From Comamonadaceae bacterium (GTDB taxonomy: Bacteria; Pseudomonadota; Gammaproteobacteria; Burkholderiales; Burkholderiaceae_C): a stretch of DNA of 29,424 nt. The translations under genes and the position numbers were made by a program. The stretch is from contig CANGZG010000003.1 of NCBI GenBank assembly GCA_947458415.1, positions 1-29,424 of the forward strand. Reading direction: 5' to 3'. The first letter of the stretch is position 1; each line of letters opens with the position of its first letter. Under the pieces are notes generated by a model. The model searched no databases and was not told the origin of the DNA. It worked only from the letters and a program-made list of their open reading frames with translations. Positions 1 through 7,348 of the stretch are shown here, in pieces.

Positions 1-1326
1 ACGGCGCGTCACCAACAACATCTTGGCGTGGGTTTTTAAGCCCACGACGCCATACACCACCTGCGCACCCACCGACTCCAGCCTTTCAGCCCAATTGATG
101 TTTGCCTCTTCATCAAACCGCGCTTTGATTTCCACCACCGCAGTCACTTCTTTGCCACGGATCACCGCTTCGCGCAGCAAATCCATCAACTCCGAATCGG
201 TGCCCGTTCTGTAAATCGTTTGCTTGATGGCCAGTACTTTGGGGTCATTCACCGCTTCTTTCAGAAAAGCCAACACGCCTTTGAACGACTCAAACGGCTG
301 ATGAATCAGCACATCATTTTTTTTGATCTGTTTGAAAATGGATTCGTCTTCGCGAAGTTGCTTCGGGTAGCTGGCTTGAAACTCAGGAAACAACAGCGCT
401 GGCTGATTGACAAGGTCAATCAACTGCGTGAGTCGAACCAAATTCACTGGGCCATCCACTCTGTACAGAGCTTCAGCGGGTAATTTGAATTGATGCAACA
501 GAAATTGCGACAAGTGTTGGGCGCAGTCAGAAGATACTTCCAAGCGCACGGGCTTTCCGAACTGCCGGTGCTCCAAGCCGTGCCGAAGAGCTGTTCTCAA
601 ATTTTTTGCGTCTTCTTCATCAACCAGCAATTCAGAATCTCGGGTGACACGAAATTGTGAAAACTCTCCTACCGTTCGATCCGGAAACAAATCCTTGAGG
701 TGCGCGCGAATCACACTGGAAAGCGTCACCATGTAAATCGTTTGACCTTCACTGGGGACTGGCAAACGAATGACCCGAGGCAAAGACCGCGGTACTTTGA
801 CAATGGCAATGTCGTTTTCACGGCCAAACGCATCTTTGCCAGACAATCGCACAATGAAATTCAATGACTTGTTGGCAACTTGCGGGAAAGGGTGCGACGG
901 GTCAAGGCTGACAGGTGTCAACAAAGGCCTGACTTTTTGCTCAAAATATTGCTTGACCCATTTATGCTGGGCATTATTTCGCTCGTTGTATGTGATCAAA
1001 CGAATGCCTTGTGCGCTCAATGCAGGCATCAACTCTTCATTGAACAGGCGGTATTGCTTTTCAACCAGTGTTTTGGCAACTTGAGAAATCTTTTGGTAAG
1101 AATGCAGTGAATAAGGCGCAGCCAGGCTTTTGCTGTCAATTTGGTGCAAGTGAAGCGCCACGCGAACTTCAAAAAATTCATCCAAGTTTGAAGACACGAT
1201 ACACAAGTAACGCAAGCGCTCCAAGAGGGGAATATGGGGTCGCCTGACCATGTCCAGCACACGCTCGTTGAAAGCCAAAGTGCTTTCATCTCGGTCAATC
1301 AGGACGGGCAATGTGGATGTCGACAT
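1..1326 (-). CDS. ppk1: polyphosphate kinase 1, N-terminal 442 residues (runs off the window)
   Basis: Ppk1 reversibly moves the gamma-phosphate of ATP onto inorganic polyphosphate. The reading frame is open from an ATG at 1326 to the window edge, 442 codons without a stop, so the C-terminal part is missing from the window. The start reads MSTSTLPVLIDRDE and is followed by the helical N-terminal domain (SNLDEFFEVRV near residue 46) typical of the family. The stretch KQTIYRTGTDSELMDLL leads into the catalytic domain. The motif GLKTHAK places His433 where the family has its phosphorylated histidine. The gene starts 10 bases after the glmM stop, so the two are probably co-transcribed. A Shine-Dalgarno site is weak. 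The ppk1 assignment is firm; only its far end is unseen. Confidence 0.95.
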   Translation of the reverse strand, partial: MSTSTLPVLIDRDESTLAFNERVLDMVRRPHIPLLERLRYLCIVSSNLDEFFEVRVALHLHQIDSKSLAAPYSLHSYQKISQVAKTLVEKQYRLFNEELMPALSAQGIRLITYNERNNAQHKWVKQYFEQKVRPLLTPVSLDPSHPFPQVANKSLNFIVRLSGKDAFGRENDIAIVKVPRSLPRVIRLPVPSEGQTIYMVTLSSVIRAHLKDLFPDRTVGEFSQFRVTRDSELLVDEEDAKNLRTALRHGLEHRQFGKPVRLEVSSDCAQHLSQFLLHQFKLPAEALYRVDGPVNLVRLTQLIDLVNQPALLFPEFQASYPKQLREDESIFKQIKKNDVLIHQPFESFKGVLAFLKEAVNDPKVLAIKQTIYRTGTDSELMDLLREAVIRGKEVTAVVEIKARFDEEANINWAERLESVGAQVVYGVVGLKTHAKMLLVTRR

Positions 1327-1336
1327 ACTGATTCCA

Positions 1337-2665
1337 TCAAGCCAATAATTGAGCCAATTGCGTTGCTGACTGTTGGGCAGTGGCCATGTCTGGCGCCTCC
1401 ACCATGATTCTCAGCACGGGTTCGGTGCCACTGGGCCGAATCAAAATTCGCCCCTGTGCACCCAAAGTGCGCTCTAATGCCAAACACGCTTGCTGAAACG
1501 GCGCATGGTGTTGCCAGTCCGTGCCAGTGCCCAATTTGACGTTGATCATGTGCTGTGCAAACAGCCGCACGTCATCCAACAAGTCAGCGAGTGACGCGTT
1601 TGCCCTGAGACATGCTTGTATGACTTGCAGCCCGCTGATCAAACCATCGCCACTGCTGTGCTTGTCCAGTATCAACAAGTGACCTGAACCTTCGCCTCCC
1701 AACAGCCACTGGTTTTCTGACAGTTTTTCCAACACATAGCGATCCCCGACTTTGGCCCTGACCAAGGGGATATGCAGTTTGGCCAAAGCCAACTCCACGC
1801 CTTTGTTGGTCATTTGTGTTCCCACCACACCGTTGATCGCCTGTCCTTGCTGCAAGCGGTCTTTGGCGAGCACATAAAGCAATTCATCACCGTTGAACAA
1901 GCGGCCTGTGTGATCAACCACTTGCAATCGGTCTGCATCGCCATCCAGCGCCAGACCGTAATCCGCCTGATGCGCCTTCACTGCCAGAACCAAAGCCTCA
2001 GGATTCGTAGCGCCAAACCCTTGGTTGATGTTCAAACCATCGGGTGAACAACCAATGGAAATCACTTCTGCACCCAACTCTTTGAACACCTTGGGCGCGG
2101 CCAAGTAAGCAGCCCCATGGGCTGCGTCGACCACTATTTTTTTTCCTTTGAGCGACAGCGTGCCAGCAAAAGTGCTTTTGCAAAATTCAATGTACCTGCC
2201 GATGGCGTCATCCAAGCGGCGGGTTTTGCCCAGTGATGCGGAGTTGACCCACTCAGAATGCATTTCAAGTCGTTGTTCGACTGCCAGTTCCCAATGGTCA
2301 TCTAACTTACTGCCTTGGTCATTGAAAAATTTCACACCGTTGTCGTCAAACGGGTTGTGGCTTGCACTGATCACCACGCCCAAATTGGCGCGCAAAGCTT
2401 TCGTCAAATAGGCCACGCCAGGCGTGGGCATGGGGCCGAGCAACACGACATCGACACCAGCAGAATTGAAACCGGCTTCTAATGCAGACTCCAGCATGTA
2501 ACCGGAAATGCGAGTGTCTTTCCCGATGACTACTTGCGGGCGAGGGTCAGTTTGCTTTAAGTGGTGCCCAACCGCGTTTGCCAGTTTCAACATGAAGTCG
2601 GGCGTGATGGGGTATTGACCCACCGTTCCACGAATGCCATCTGTCCCGAAATAGGTTCTTTTCAT
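1337..2665 (-). CDS. glmM: phosphoglucosamine mutase GlmM
   Basis: GlmM converts glucosamine-6-phosphate to glucosamine-1-phosphate, a step towards UDP-GlcNAc for peptidoglycan and lipid A. The protein is 442 residues, the usual family length, starting at the ATG at 2665 with MKRTYFGTDGIRG. The catalytic phosphoserine is Ser102 in VVISASHNP, the same number as in E. coli. The metal loop DGDADR is at 241-246 and the phosphate-binding RPSGTEPVLR at 410-419. The frame stays open for 75 codons upstream to 2890, but that part lies inside folP in another frame and has no family similarity, so I reject it. The gene lies 31 bases after folP, the order also found in E. coli (ftsH-folP-glmM). Confidence 0.97.
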   Translation of the reverse strand: MKRTYFGTDGIRGTVGQYPITPDFMLKLANAVGHHLKQTDPRPQVVIGKDTRISGYMLESALEAGFNSAGVDVVLLGPMPTPGVAYLTKALRANLGVVISASHNPFDDNGVKFFNDQGSKLDDHWELAVEQRLEMHSEWVNSASLGKTRRLDDAIGRYIEFCKSTFAGTLSLKGKKIVVDAAHGAAYLAAPKVFKELGAEVISIGCSPDGLNINQGFGATNPEALVLAVKAHQADYGLALDGDADRLQVVDHTGRLFNGDELLYVLAKDRLQQGQAINGVVGTQMTNKGVELALAKLHIPLVRAKVGDRYVLEKLSENQWLLGGEGSGHLLILDKHSSGDGLISGLQVIQACLRANASLADLLDDVRLFAQHMINVKLGTGTDWQHHAPFQQACLALERTLGAQGRILIRPSGTEPVLRIMVEAPDMATAQQSATQLAQLLA

Positions 2666-2696
2666 GTTGTTCTGATCCCGCAGGATTTGTGTAACT

Positions 2697-3560
2697 TCAA
2701 ACAGAGGCCAACCACACTGCCCGTGCCGCCACGGTGTGGGCCACATCATGCACACGCAAAATGCTCGCCCCCCTCTCCATCGCCATGACAGCTGCTGCGA
2801 TGCTGGGTATGAGGCGTTGTGAAACATCCAACCCAGTGACATGACCCAATGATGATTTGCGTGACCAACCCACCATGAGTGGAAGGTCAAACTGTAGCAA
2901 AAGCGGTTGGCATTTCAAGATGTGAAAGTTTTGTGACACTTTTTTGCCAAAGCCAATGCCCGGGTCCAATACCATGCGGTTTCTGGCAATGTGGTGTTGG
3001 TCCGTGAGTTGCAGTTGCGTTTGAAAAAAAGTGGTCAATGCCTCCATCACATCCTCTTCCATGGGATGGATTTGCATGGTGGTTGGTTCGGCGTGCATGT
3101 GCATCATGCACACGCCACATTGAGCCGAAGCAATGGTTTGCATCGCATGCGGTTGCCGCAGGCCCCAAATGTCGTTGATGATGTCCACACCGAGATCCAA
3201 AGCCTTTTGCATGTTCTCAGGATGGTACGTGTCGAGGGAAACAGGTTTATCCCAGCGCAACAACTCATCCAAAACAGGGGCAATGCGAAGCCACTCTTGC
3301 GCGTGCGTCAAGGGCTGCGCACCCGGTCTTGTCGATTCGCCACCCACGTCCAAAATGTCTGCCCCTTCGTTGAGCAACACCTGTGCATGTGCAATGGTTT
3401 CTGCGGGGGAAAAAAGAGGCTGTGAAGCAGAGAAGGAATCTGGCGTCGCGTTGACAATGCCCATCACCAATGGGCGTTCAAGGGAAAGGTCAAAGCGAGT
3501 GGTTTTCCAGAAACGAACATGGGGCAAACGCCCCATGTTTTCATGACCGTCCAAAGCCAT
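2697..3560 (-). CDS. folP: dihydropteroate synthase FolP
   Basis: FolP condenses p-aminobenzoate with hydroxymethyl-dihydropterin pyrophosphate in folate synthesis and is the sulfonamide target. The protein is 287 residues. Visible family motifs in order are VMGIVNATPDSFS (32-44), DVGGESTRPGA (71-81), SLDTYHPE (108-115), IINDIWGL (127-134), DPGIGFGK, GWSRKSSLG and ILRVHDVAHTV. The ATG at 3560 shares one base with the ftsH stop (TAATG), which suggests coupled translation. An in-frame ATG at 3536 would give a length nearer to most relatives, so the true start may be eight codons later. The loop after TPDSFS reads ASQ where most relatives have DGG. Other binding motifs look intact, so I expect an active enzyme. 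Confidence 0.95.
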   Translation of the reverse strand: MALDGHENMGRLPHVRFWKTTRFDLSLERPLVMGIVNATPDSFSASQPLFSPAETIAHAQVLLNEGADILDVGGESTRPGAQPLTHAQEWLRIAPVLDELLRWDKPVSLDTYHPENMQKALDLGVDIINDIWGLRQPHAMQTIASAQCGVCMMHMHAEPTTMQIHPMEEDVMEALTTFFQTQLQLTDQHHIARNRMVLDPGIGFGKKVSQNFHILKCQPLLLQFDLPLMVGWSRKSSLGHVTGLDVSQRLIPSIAAAVMAMERGASILRVHDVAHTVAARAVWLASV

Positions 3561-5473
3561 TAAGCCGTGGTAGGAGATGTATTTGGATGAACAGCGGGTG
3601 TGCCACCCGAACCATCGCCAGACGAAGGCGTGCGCGGGGTCCAGTCTTTCGGCGGACGCGGTGGGCGCCCAGCCATGATGTCGTCTAACTGATCGCTGTC
3701 AATTGTTTCCCACTCCATCAAGGCGTGGGCCATGGCGTGCATCTTGTCAGCGTTTTCTTCGATCAGTTTTCTGGCCAAGCTGTACTGCGCGTCAATGATG
3801 CTTCTGACTTCATCATCCACTTTTTTCATCGTGGATTCGCTCATGTTGGTGGTCTTGGTCACTGAACGCCCCAAAAACACTTCGCCTTCATTTTCAGCGT
3901 AGACCATGGGACCAAGGGCTTCAGACATGCCATAGCGCATCACCATGTCGCGTGCAATTTGGGTGGCGCGTTCAAAATCGTTTGAAGCACCAGTGGTCAT
4001 TTGGTTCATGAACACTTCTTCTGCGATGCGGCCACCAAACAACATGCTGATTTGGCTGAGCATGTAAGTTCTGTCGTAGCTGTAACGGTCAGCCGCCGGC
4101 AAACTCATGGTGACACCGAGTGCGCGTCCCCTTGGAATGATGGTGACTTTGTGGACTGGATCGCATTTGGGCATGAGCTTGCCTATCAACGCATGGCCAG
4201 ACTCGTGATATGCGGTGTTTTTGCGTTCCTCTTCCGGCATGACCATGCTGCGTCGCTCAGGTCCCATCAAAATTTTGTCTTTGGCTTTCTCAAAGTCTTG
4301 CATTTCCACCACGCGAGCGTTGCGTCGTGCAGCCATCAGTGCGGCTTCATTGGTCAGGTTGGCCAGGTCAGCACCGCTCATACCGGGTGTGCCTCGGGCA
4401 ATGACGCTGGGGGACACATCTTGACCCACTGGAATTTTGCGCATGTGCACATTCAAGATTTGCTCACGGCCGCGAATGTCGGGCAATGTCACATACACCT
4501 GTCTGTCAAAACGACCCGGGCGAAGTAAAGCCGCATCGAGAATGTCAGGACGGTTGGTCGCTGCCACCACGATCACACCCAGATTGGTTTCAAAGCCATC
4601 CATCTCCACCAACATTTGGTTGAGCGTTTGTTCCCGTTCGTCATTGCCGCCGCCAAGCCCTGCGCCCCGTTGACGGCCCACGGCGTCAATCTCGTCAATG
4701 AAAATGATGCAAGGCGCATTCTTTTTGGCGTTTTCAAACATGTCACGCACACGGGCTGCACCCACACCCACAAACATCTCAACAAAGTCAGAACCAGAAA
4801 TGCTGAAGAAGGGAACTTTGGCTTCGCCAGCGATGCCTTTGGCCAACAACGTCTTACCGGTTCCAGGCGGGCCCACCAACAACAAACCCCTGGGAATACG
4901 CCCACCGAGCTTTTGAAATTTTTGCGGGTCTTTCAGGAAGTCCACCACCTCTTTGACTTCTTCTTTGGCTTCATCGCAACCCGCCACGTCCGCAAATGTC
5001 ACGGTGTTGTTATTTTCATCAAGCATGCGGGCTTTGCTTTTGCCAAAGCTAAACGCACCGCCTTTGCCCCCACCTTGCATTTGGCGCATGAAGTAAACCC
5101 ACACGCCAATCAGCAACAACATTGGGCCCCAGCTGACCAACAAGGTCATGAGCAATGAGCCTTCTTCACGGGGCTTGACATCAAACTTGACGTTATTGGA
5201 AATCAAATCGCCGACCAAACCGCGGTCCAAATAGGTTGCGTTGGTTCTGACTTTGCGGTCATCAATGGTGGTTGCAACGATTTCTGTGCCCCCTTGGCCT
5301 TCTTGAATGGTGGCCGACTTGATGCGCTTGCCTCGAACTTCCTCTAGGAAATCAGAGTAAGCGAGGTAGCCGTTACCTGCTTGACCGCGTGAATCAAATT
5401 GCTTGAAAACGGTGAACAGCACCAAGGCAATCACCAGCCAAACAGCCATTTTAGAAAACCAAGGATTGTTCAA
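3560..5473 (-). CDS. ftsH: ATP-dependent zinc metalloprotease FtsH
   Basis: FtsH is a membrane-anchored AAA+ protease that degrades misassembled membrane proteins and regulators; in E. coli these include LpxC and the heat-shock sigma factor. The protein is 637 residues. Transmembrane segments are at about 8-24 and 106-128, with a periplasmic domain between. Walker A GPPGTGKT is at 201-208, Walker B IIFIDE at 256-261, the second region of homology ATNRPDILDAALLRPGRFDR at 305-324, and the zinc site HESGH at 423-427 with Asp499 as likely third ligand. The tail is rich in Pro, Gly and Ser. The start codon is TTG at 5473, chosen because MNNPWFSK fits relatives and a GGAG lies about eight bases upstream. 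The next ATG, at 5449, would cut into the first membrane segment region. Confidence 0.97.
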   Translation of the reverse strand: MNNPWFSKMAVWLVIALVLFTVFKQFDSRGQAGNGYLAYSDFLEEVRGKRIKSATIQEGQGGTEIVATTIDDRKVRTNATYLDRGLVGDLISNNVKFDVKPREEGSLLMTLLVSWGPMLLLIGVWVYFMRQMQGGGKGGAFSFGKSKARMLDENNNTVTFADVAGCDEAKEEVKEVVDFLKDPQKFQKLGGRIPRGLLLVGPPGTGKTLLAKGIAGEAKVPFFSISGSDFVEMFVGVGAARVRDMFENAKKNAPCIIFIDEIDAVGRQRGAGLGGGNDEREQTLNQMLVEMDGFETNLGVIVVAATNRPDILDAALLRPGRFDRQVYVTLPDIRGREQILNVHMRKIPVGQDVSPSVIARGTPGMSGADLANLTNEAALMAARRNARVVEMQDFEKAKDKILMGPERRSMVMPEEERKNTAYHESGHALIGKLMPKCDPVHKVTIIPRGRALGVTMSLPAADRYSYDRTYMLSQISMLFGGRIAEEVFMNQMTTGASNDFERATQIARDMVMRYGMSEALGPMVYAENEGEVFLGRSVTKTTNMSESTMKKVDDEVRSIIDAQYSLARKLIEENADKMHAMAHALMEWETIDSDQLDDIMAGRPPRPPKDWTPRTPSSGDGSGGTPAVHPNTSPTTA

Positions 5474-5691
5474 TGCGAACTCCAGTCAAATTGGTACCAG
5501 CGATATGCCAATCACAGTTGAGGACCATTTTAGGCTTTTCAAGGCTCACATCCGGATCCATCTCAGAGCGCCATGAACTGTGTACGGTTTTTGACCAAGC
5601 GGTAAGGCACTCCCAAAAGCCACTGCGCTTCAGAAAAGCACTTCACGAAATGTGTATAAAAGGCTTATCTCTTGGAAAAAACCGCTGGGTA
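5474..5691 (-). promoter_or_regulatory. ftsH upstream region with candidate heat-shock (sigma-32-type) promoter
   Basis: This 218-base stretch between rlmE and ftsH has no convincing gene. On the minus strand it contains CCTTGAAA, with CTTGAAA at 5543-5537 matching the sigma-32 -35 consensus. Thirteen bases later CCTCAACT at 5523-5516 matches six of eight positions of CCCCATnT. Transcription would begin near 5509, about 36 bases before the TTG start of ftsH. In E. coli the rlmE-ftsH operon is under sigma-32 control, so the match is plausible. The site was found by eye. I see no clear terminator after rlmE, so ftsH could also be read through from rlmE. Confidence 0.4.
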
Positions 5692-6345
5692 TTACTTTAA
5701 ACCTATGCCTACCAAGAAATTTTCGGCGGATTTGTCTCTGCTGGCCTTGGGTTTAAAGGGTTTGACCACTTTGAAAGATTCTTTGAACAATTTCACCAAC
5801 TGGCTGTAACCACTGCCATGAAAGACCTTGACCACCAACGCCCCCTGCGGCTTCATGTGCGCTTGACAAAACTCGACCGCCAACTCGACCAAGTGACTCA
5901 TTCTGGCGGCATCCGCAGACTCCACGCCACTCAGGTTGGGCGCCATGTCAGAAACCACCACATCGACCGCTTTGCCATCCAAGCAAAGGTTCAATTGTTG
6001 CAACACCTCAGGTTCACGGAAATCACCTTGCAAAAAATGAACGCCTTCGATCGGCTCCATGGGCAATATGTCCAAGGCAATCAATGTGGCGTCCAGTTCG
6101 CCTGCAGCCGCGCCCTCAGGCGCCATGCGGCGACGCAAATACTGGCTCCATGCACCCGGTGAGCTGCCCAAGTCCACCACCACCATGCCTGGTTTGAGCA
6201 GGCCTAAGGCTTCATCAATTTCCTTCAGCTTGTAAGCGGCACGCGCACGGTAGCCGTCCTTTTTGGCCAACTTGACATACGGGTCATTCACATGGTCGTT
6301 CAACCACGATTTATTGACTTTTTTACTTTGTGTTTTGACTTTCAA
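5692..6345 (-). CDS. rlmE: 23S rRNA 2'-O-methyltransferase RlmE (FtsJ/RrmJ)
   Basis: RlmE methylates the ribose of U2552 (E. coli numbering) in the 23S rRNA A-loop during late 50S assembly. The protein is 217 residues. The Rossmann SAM site VVVDLGSSPGAWSQ is at about 55-68. The K-D-K-E type catalytic set is represented by Lys39 in AAYKL, the Asp of VVSDMAPN and the Lys of LVVKVFHG. The start is a TTG at 6345, reading MKVKTQSKKVNKSWLNDH as expected for Burkholderiales homologues; I see no nearby in-frame ATG that would replace it. A GAGG lies about ten bases upstream. The gene is divergent from yhbY with only 35 bases between them, and is followed by ftsH as in E. coli. Confidence 0.96.
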   Translation of the reverse strand: MKVKTQSKKVNKSWLNDHVNDPYVKLAKKDGYRARAAYKLKEIDEALGLLKPGMVVVDLGSSPGAWSQYLRRRMAPEGAAAGELDATLIALDILPMEPIEGVHFLQGDFREPEVLQQLNLCLDGKAVDVVVSDMAPNLSGVESADAARMSHLVELAVEFCQAHMKPQGALVVKVFHGSGYSQLVKLFKESFKVVKPFKPKASRDKSAENFLVGIGLK

Positions 6346-6367
6346 TCGCTGACCCTCTGTCTGGGAA

Positions 6368-6374
6368 GATAATA
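6368..6374. promoter_or_regulatory. overlapping divergent -10 boxes for yhbY and rlmE (candidate)
   Basis: The 35-base gap between rlmE and yhbY contains GATAATA. On plus it reads GATAAT (6368-6373), which would start yhbY transcription at about 6380, essentially at its ATG. On minus it reads TATTAT (6374-6369), which would start rlmE about 17 bases before its TTG, with TTGTAT 15 bases upstream as a possible -35. No good -35 is visible for the yhbY direction. These are matches by eye in a very short region. Confidence 0.3.
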
Positions 6375-6380
6375 CCCTTC

Positions 6381-6854
6381 ATGTCCGCCATACAACTCAC
6401 CCCTGCAGAACGAAAAATTCACCGTGCCAACGCACACCACCTTGACCCTGTGGTCATGGTGGGCAACGACGGCGTCACCCCGGCCGTGATCAAAGAAATT
6501 GATTTGGCACTCAATTCGCACGGCCTGATCAAAGTCAGGGTGCTTGGCGATGACAGAGACAGTCGCGAAACCATGTTCCATGGGCTTTGCGAACAACTCC
6601 ATGCAGCGCCGATTCAACACATTGGCAAATTGCTGGTGCTGTGGCGACCACAGCCTGTCAAAGAGAAAAAAACCGATCCGGAAAAATTGCCTGGGCCACG
6701 TGAATTCAAAGTATTGAAATACAGCAGCAGAGGCGGTCAACGCCCTGAAATGAAAAGAGTGACCATCTTAGGAAACCAACGACTGGCGGCTGGCGGTCAA
6801 GTCAAACGGGCCAAACCCAAACAAAAATCTGTCAAGAAGAAAAATCAAACGTAA
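6381..6854 (+). CDS. yhbY: YhbY-type RNA-binding protein (CRM domain) with basic C-terminal tail
   Basis: YhbY proteins bind pre-50S ribosomal particles through a small CRM domain and are thought to act in ribosome assembly. The protein is 157 residues. Residues 1-100 match the CRM fold, with LTPAERKIHRANAHHLDPVVMVGNDG at the start (LTxxERKxLRxxAH pattern) and the conserved GNDGVTPAVIKEI helix entry. E. coli YhbY is only about 97 residues; here residues 101-157 are an added Lys/Arg-rich tail ending KPKQKSVKKKNQT, probably an unstructured RNA-binding extension. It is the only plus-strand gene among its neighbours, divergent from rlmE as in E. coli. Its last ten bases overlap the end of greA on the other strand. 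Confidence 0.9.
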   Translation: MSAIQLTPAERKIHRANAHHLDPVVMVGNDGVTPAVIKEIDLALNSHGLIKVRVLGDDRDSRETMFHGLCEQLHAAPIQHIGKLLVLWRPQPVKEKKTDPEKLPGPREFKVLKYSSRGGQRPEMKRVTILGNQRLAAGGQVKRAKPKQKSVKKKNQT

Positions 6855-7321
6855 GACACTTTGATGATTTCATATTGCTTGACGCCGCCTGGGGCCTGAA
6901 CACTGGCCACATCACCTTCATCCTTACCGATCAACGCTCTGGCGATGGGGCTGCTGATATTGATCAGACCCAATTTTAAATCTGCTTCGTCTTCGCCCAC
7001 AATTTGGTAAGTGACGTGCTCGCCTGTGGCCTCGTCTTCGAGCTCAACAGTGGCGCCAAACACCACACGCCCGCCAGCATCCAAAGTGGCCGGATCGATG
7101 ATTTGGGACATGGACAATTTGCTCTCAATCTCTTGAATACGCCCTTCAATGAAACCTTGACGGTCCTTGGCCGCGTCGTATTCAGCGTTCTCGCTCAAAT
7201 CGCCTTGGGCACGTGCTTCCGCGATCGCATTGATCACCCACGGCCTGTCCACTGTTTTCAATGTGTGCAACTCTTGTTTGAGTTTTTCAGCGCCCAATTT
7301 GGTGATAGGAATCGTTGCCAT
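6845..7321 (-). CDS. greA: transcription elongation factor GreA
   Basis: GreA enters the secondary channel of RNA polymerase and stimulates cleavage of backtracked RNA. The protein is 158 residues, the standard length. The N-terminal coiled coil carries the tip motif GDLSENAEYDAAK, with Asp41 and Glu44 at the positions that act on the polymerase active site. The C-terminal FKBP-like domain contains ISSPIARALIGKDEGD. The ATG at 7321 lies 27 bases after the carB stop, the usual carA-carB-greA order of Burkholderiales, so greA is probably part of the car transcript. Its final codons are also coding on plus for the end of yhbY. Confidence 0.97.
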   Translation of the reverse strand: MATIPITKLGAEKLKQELHTLKTVDRPWVINAIAEARAQGDLSENAEYDAAKDRQGFIEGRIQEIESKLSMSQIIDPATLDAGGRVVFGATVELEDEATGEHVTYQIVGEDEADLKLGLINISSPIARALIGKDEGDVASVQAPGGVKQYEIIKVSYV

Positions 7322-7348
7322 GTTCTGTTTGGTAAAGAATTGAAAGAC

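Noticed and set aside
2666..2890. 75 extra N-terminal codons for glmM
   Set aside because: They lie inside folP and share nothing with GlmM, whose conserved start is MKRTYFGTDGIRG at 2665.
5473..5700. A 75-codon plus-strand frame filling the ftsH-rlmE gap
   Set aside because: No ribosome binding site, no recognisable family, and it covers the ftsH promoter and leader region. It also runs into the end of rlmE.
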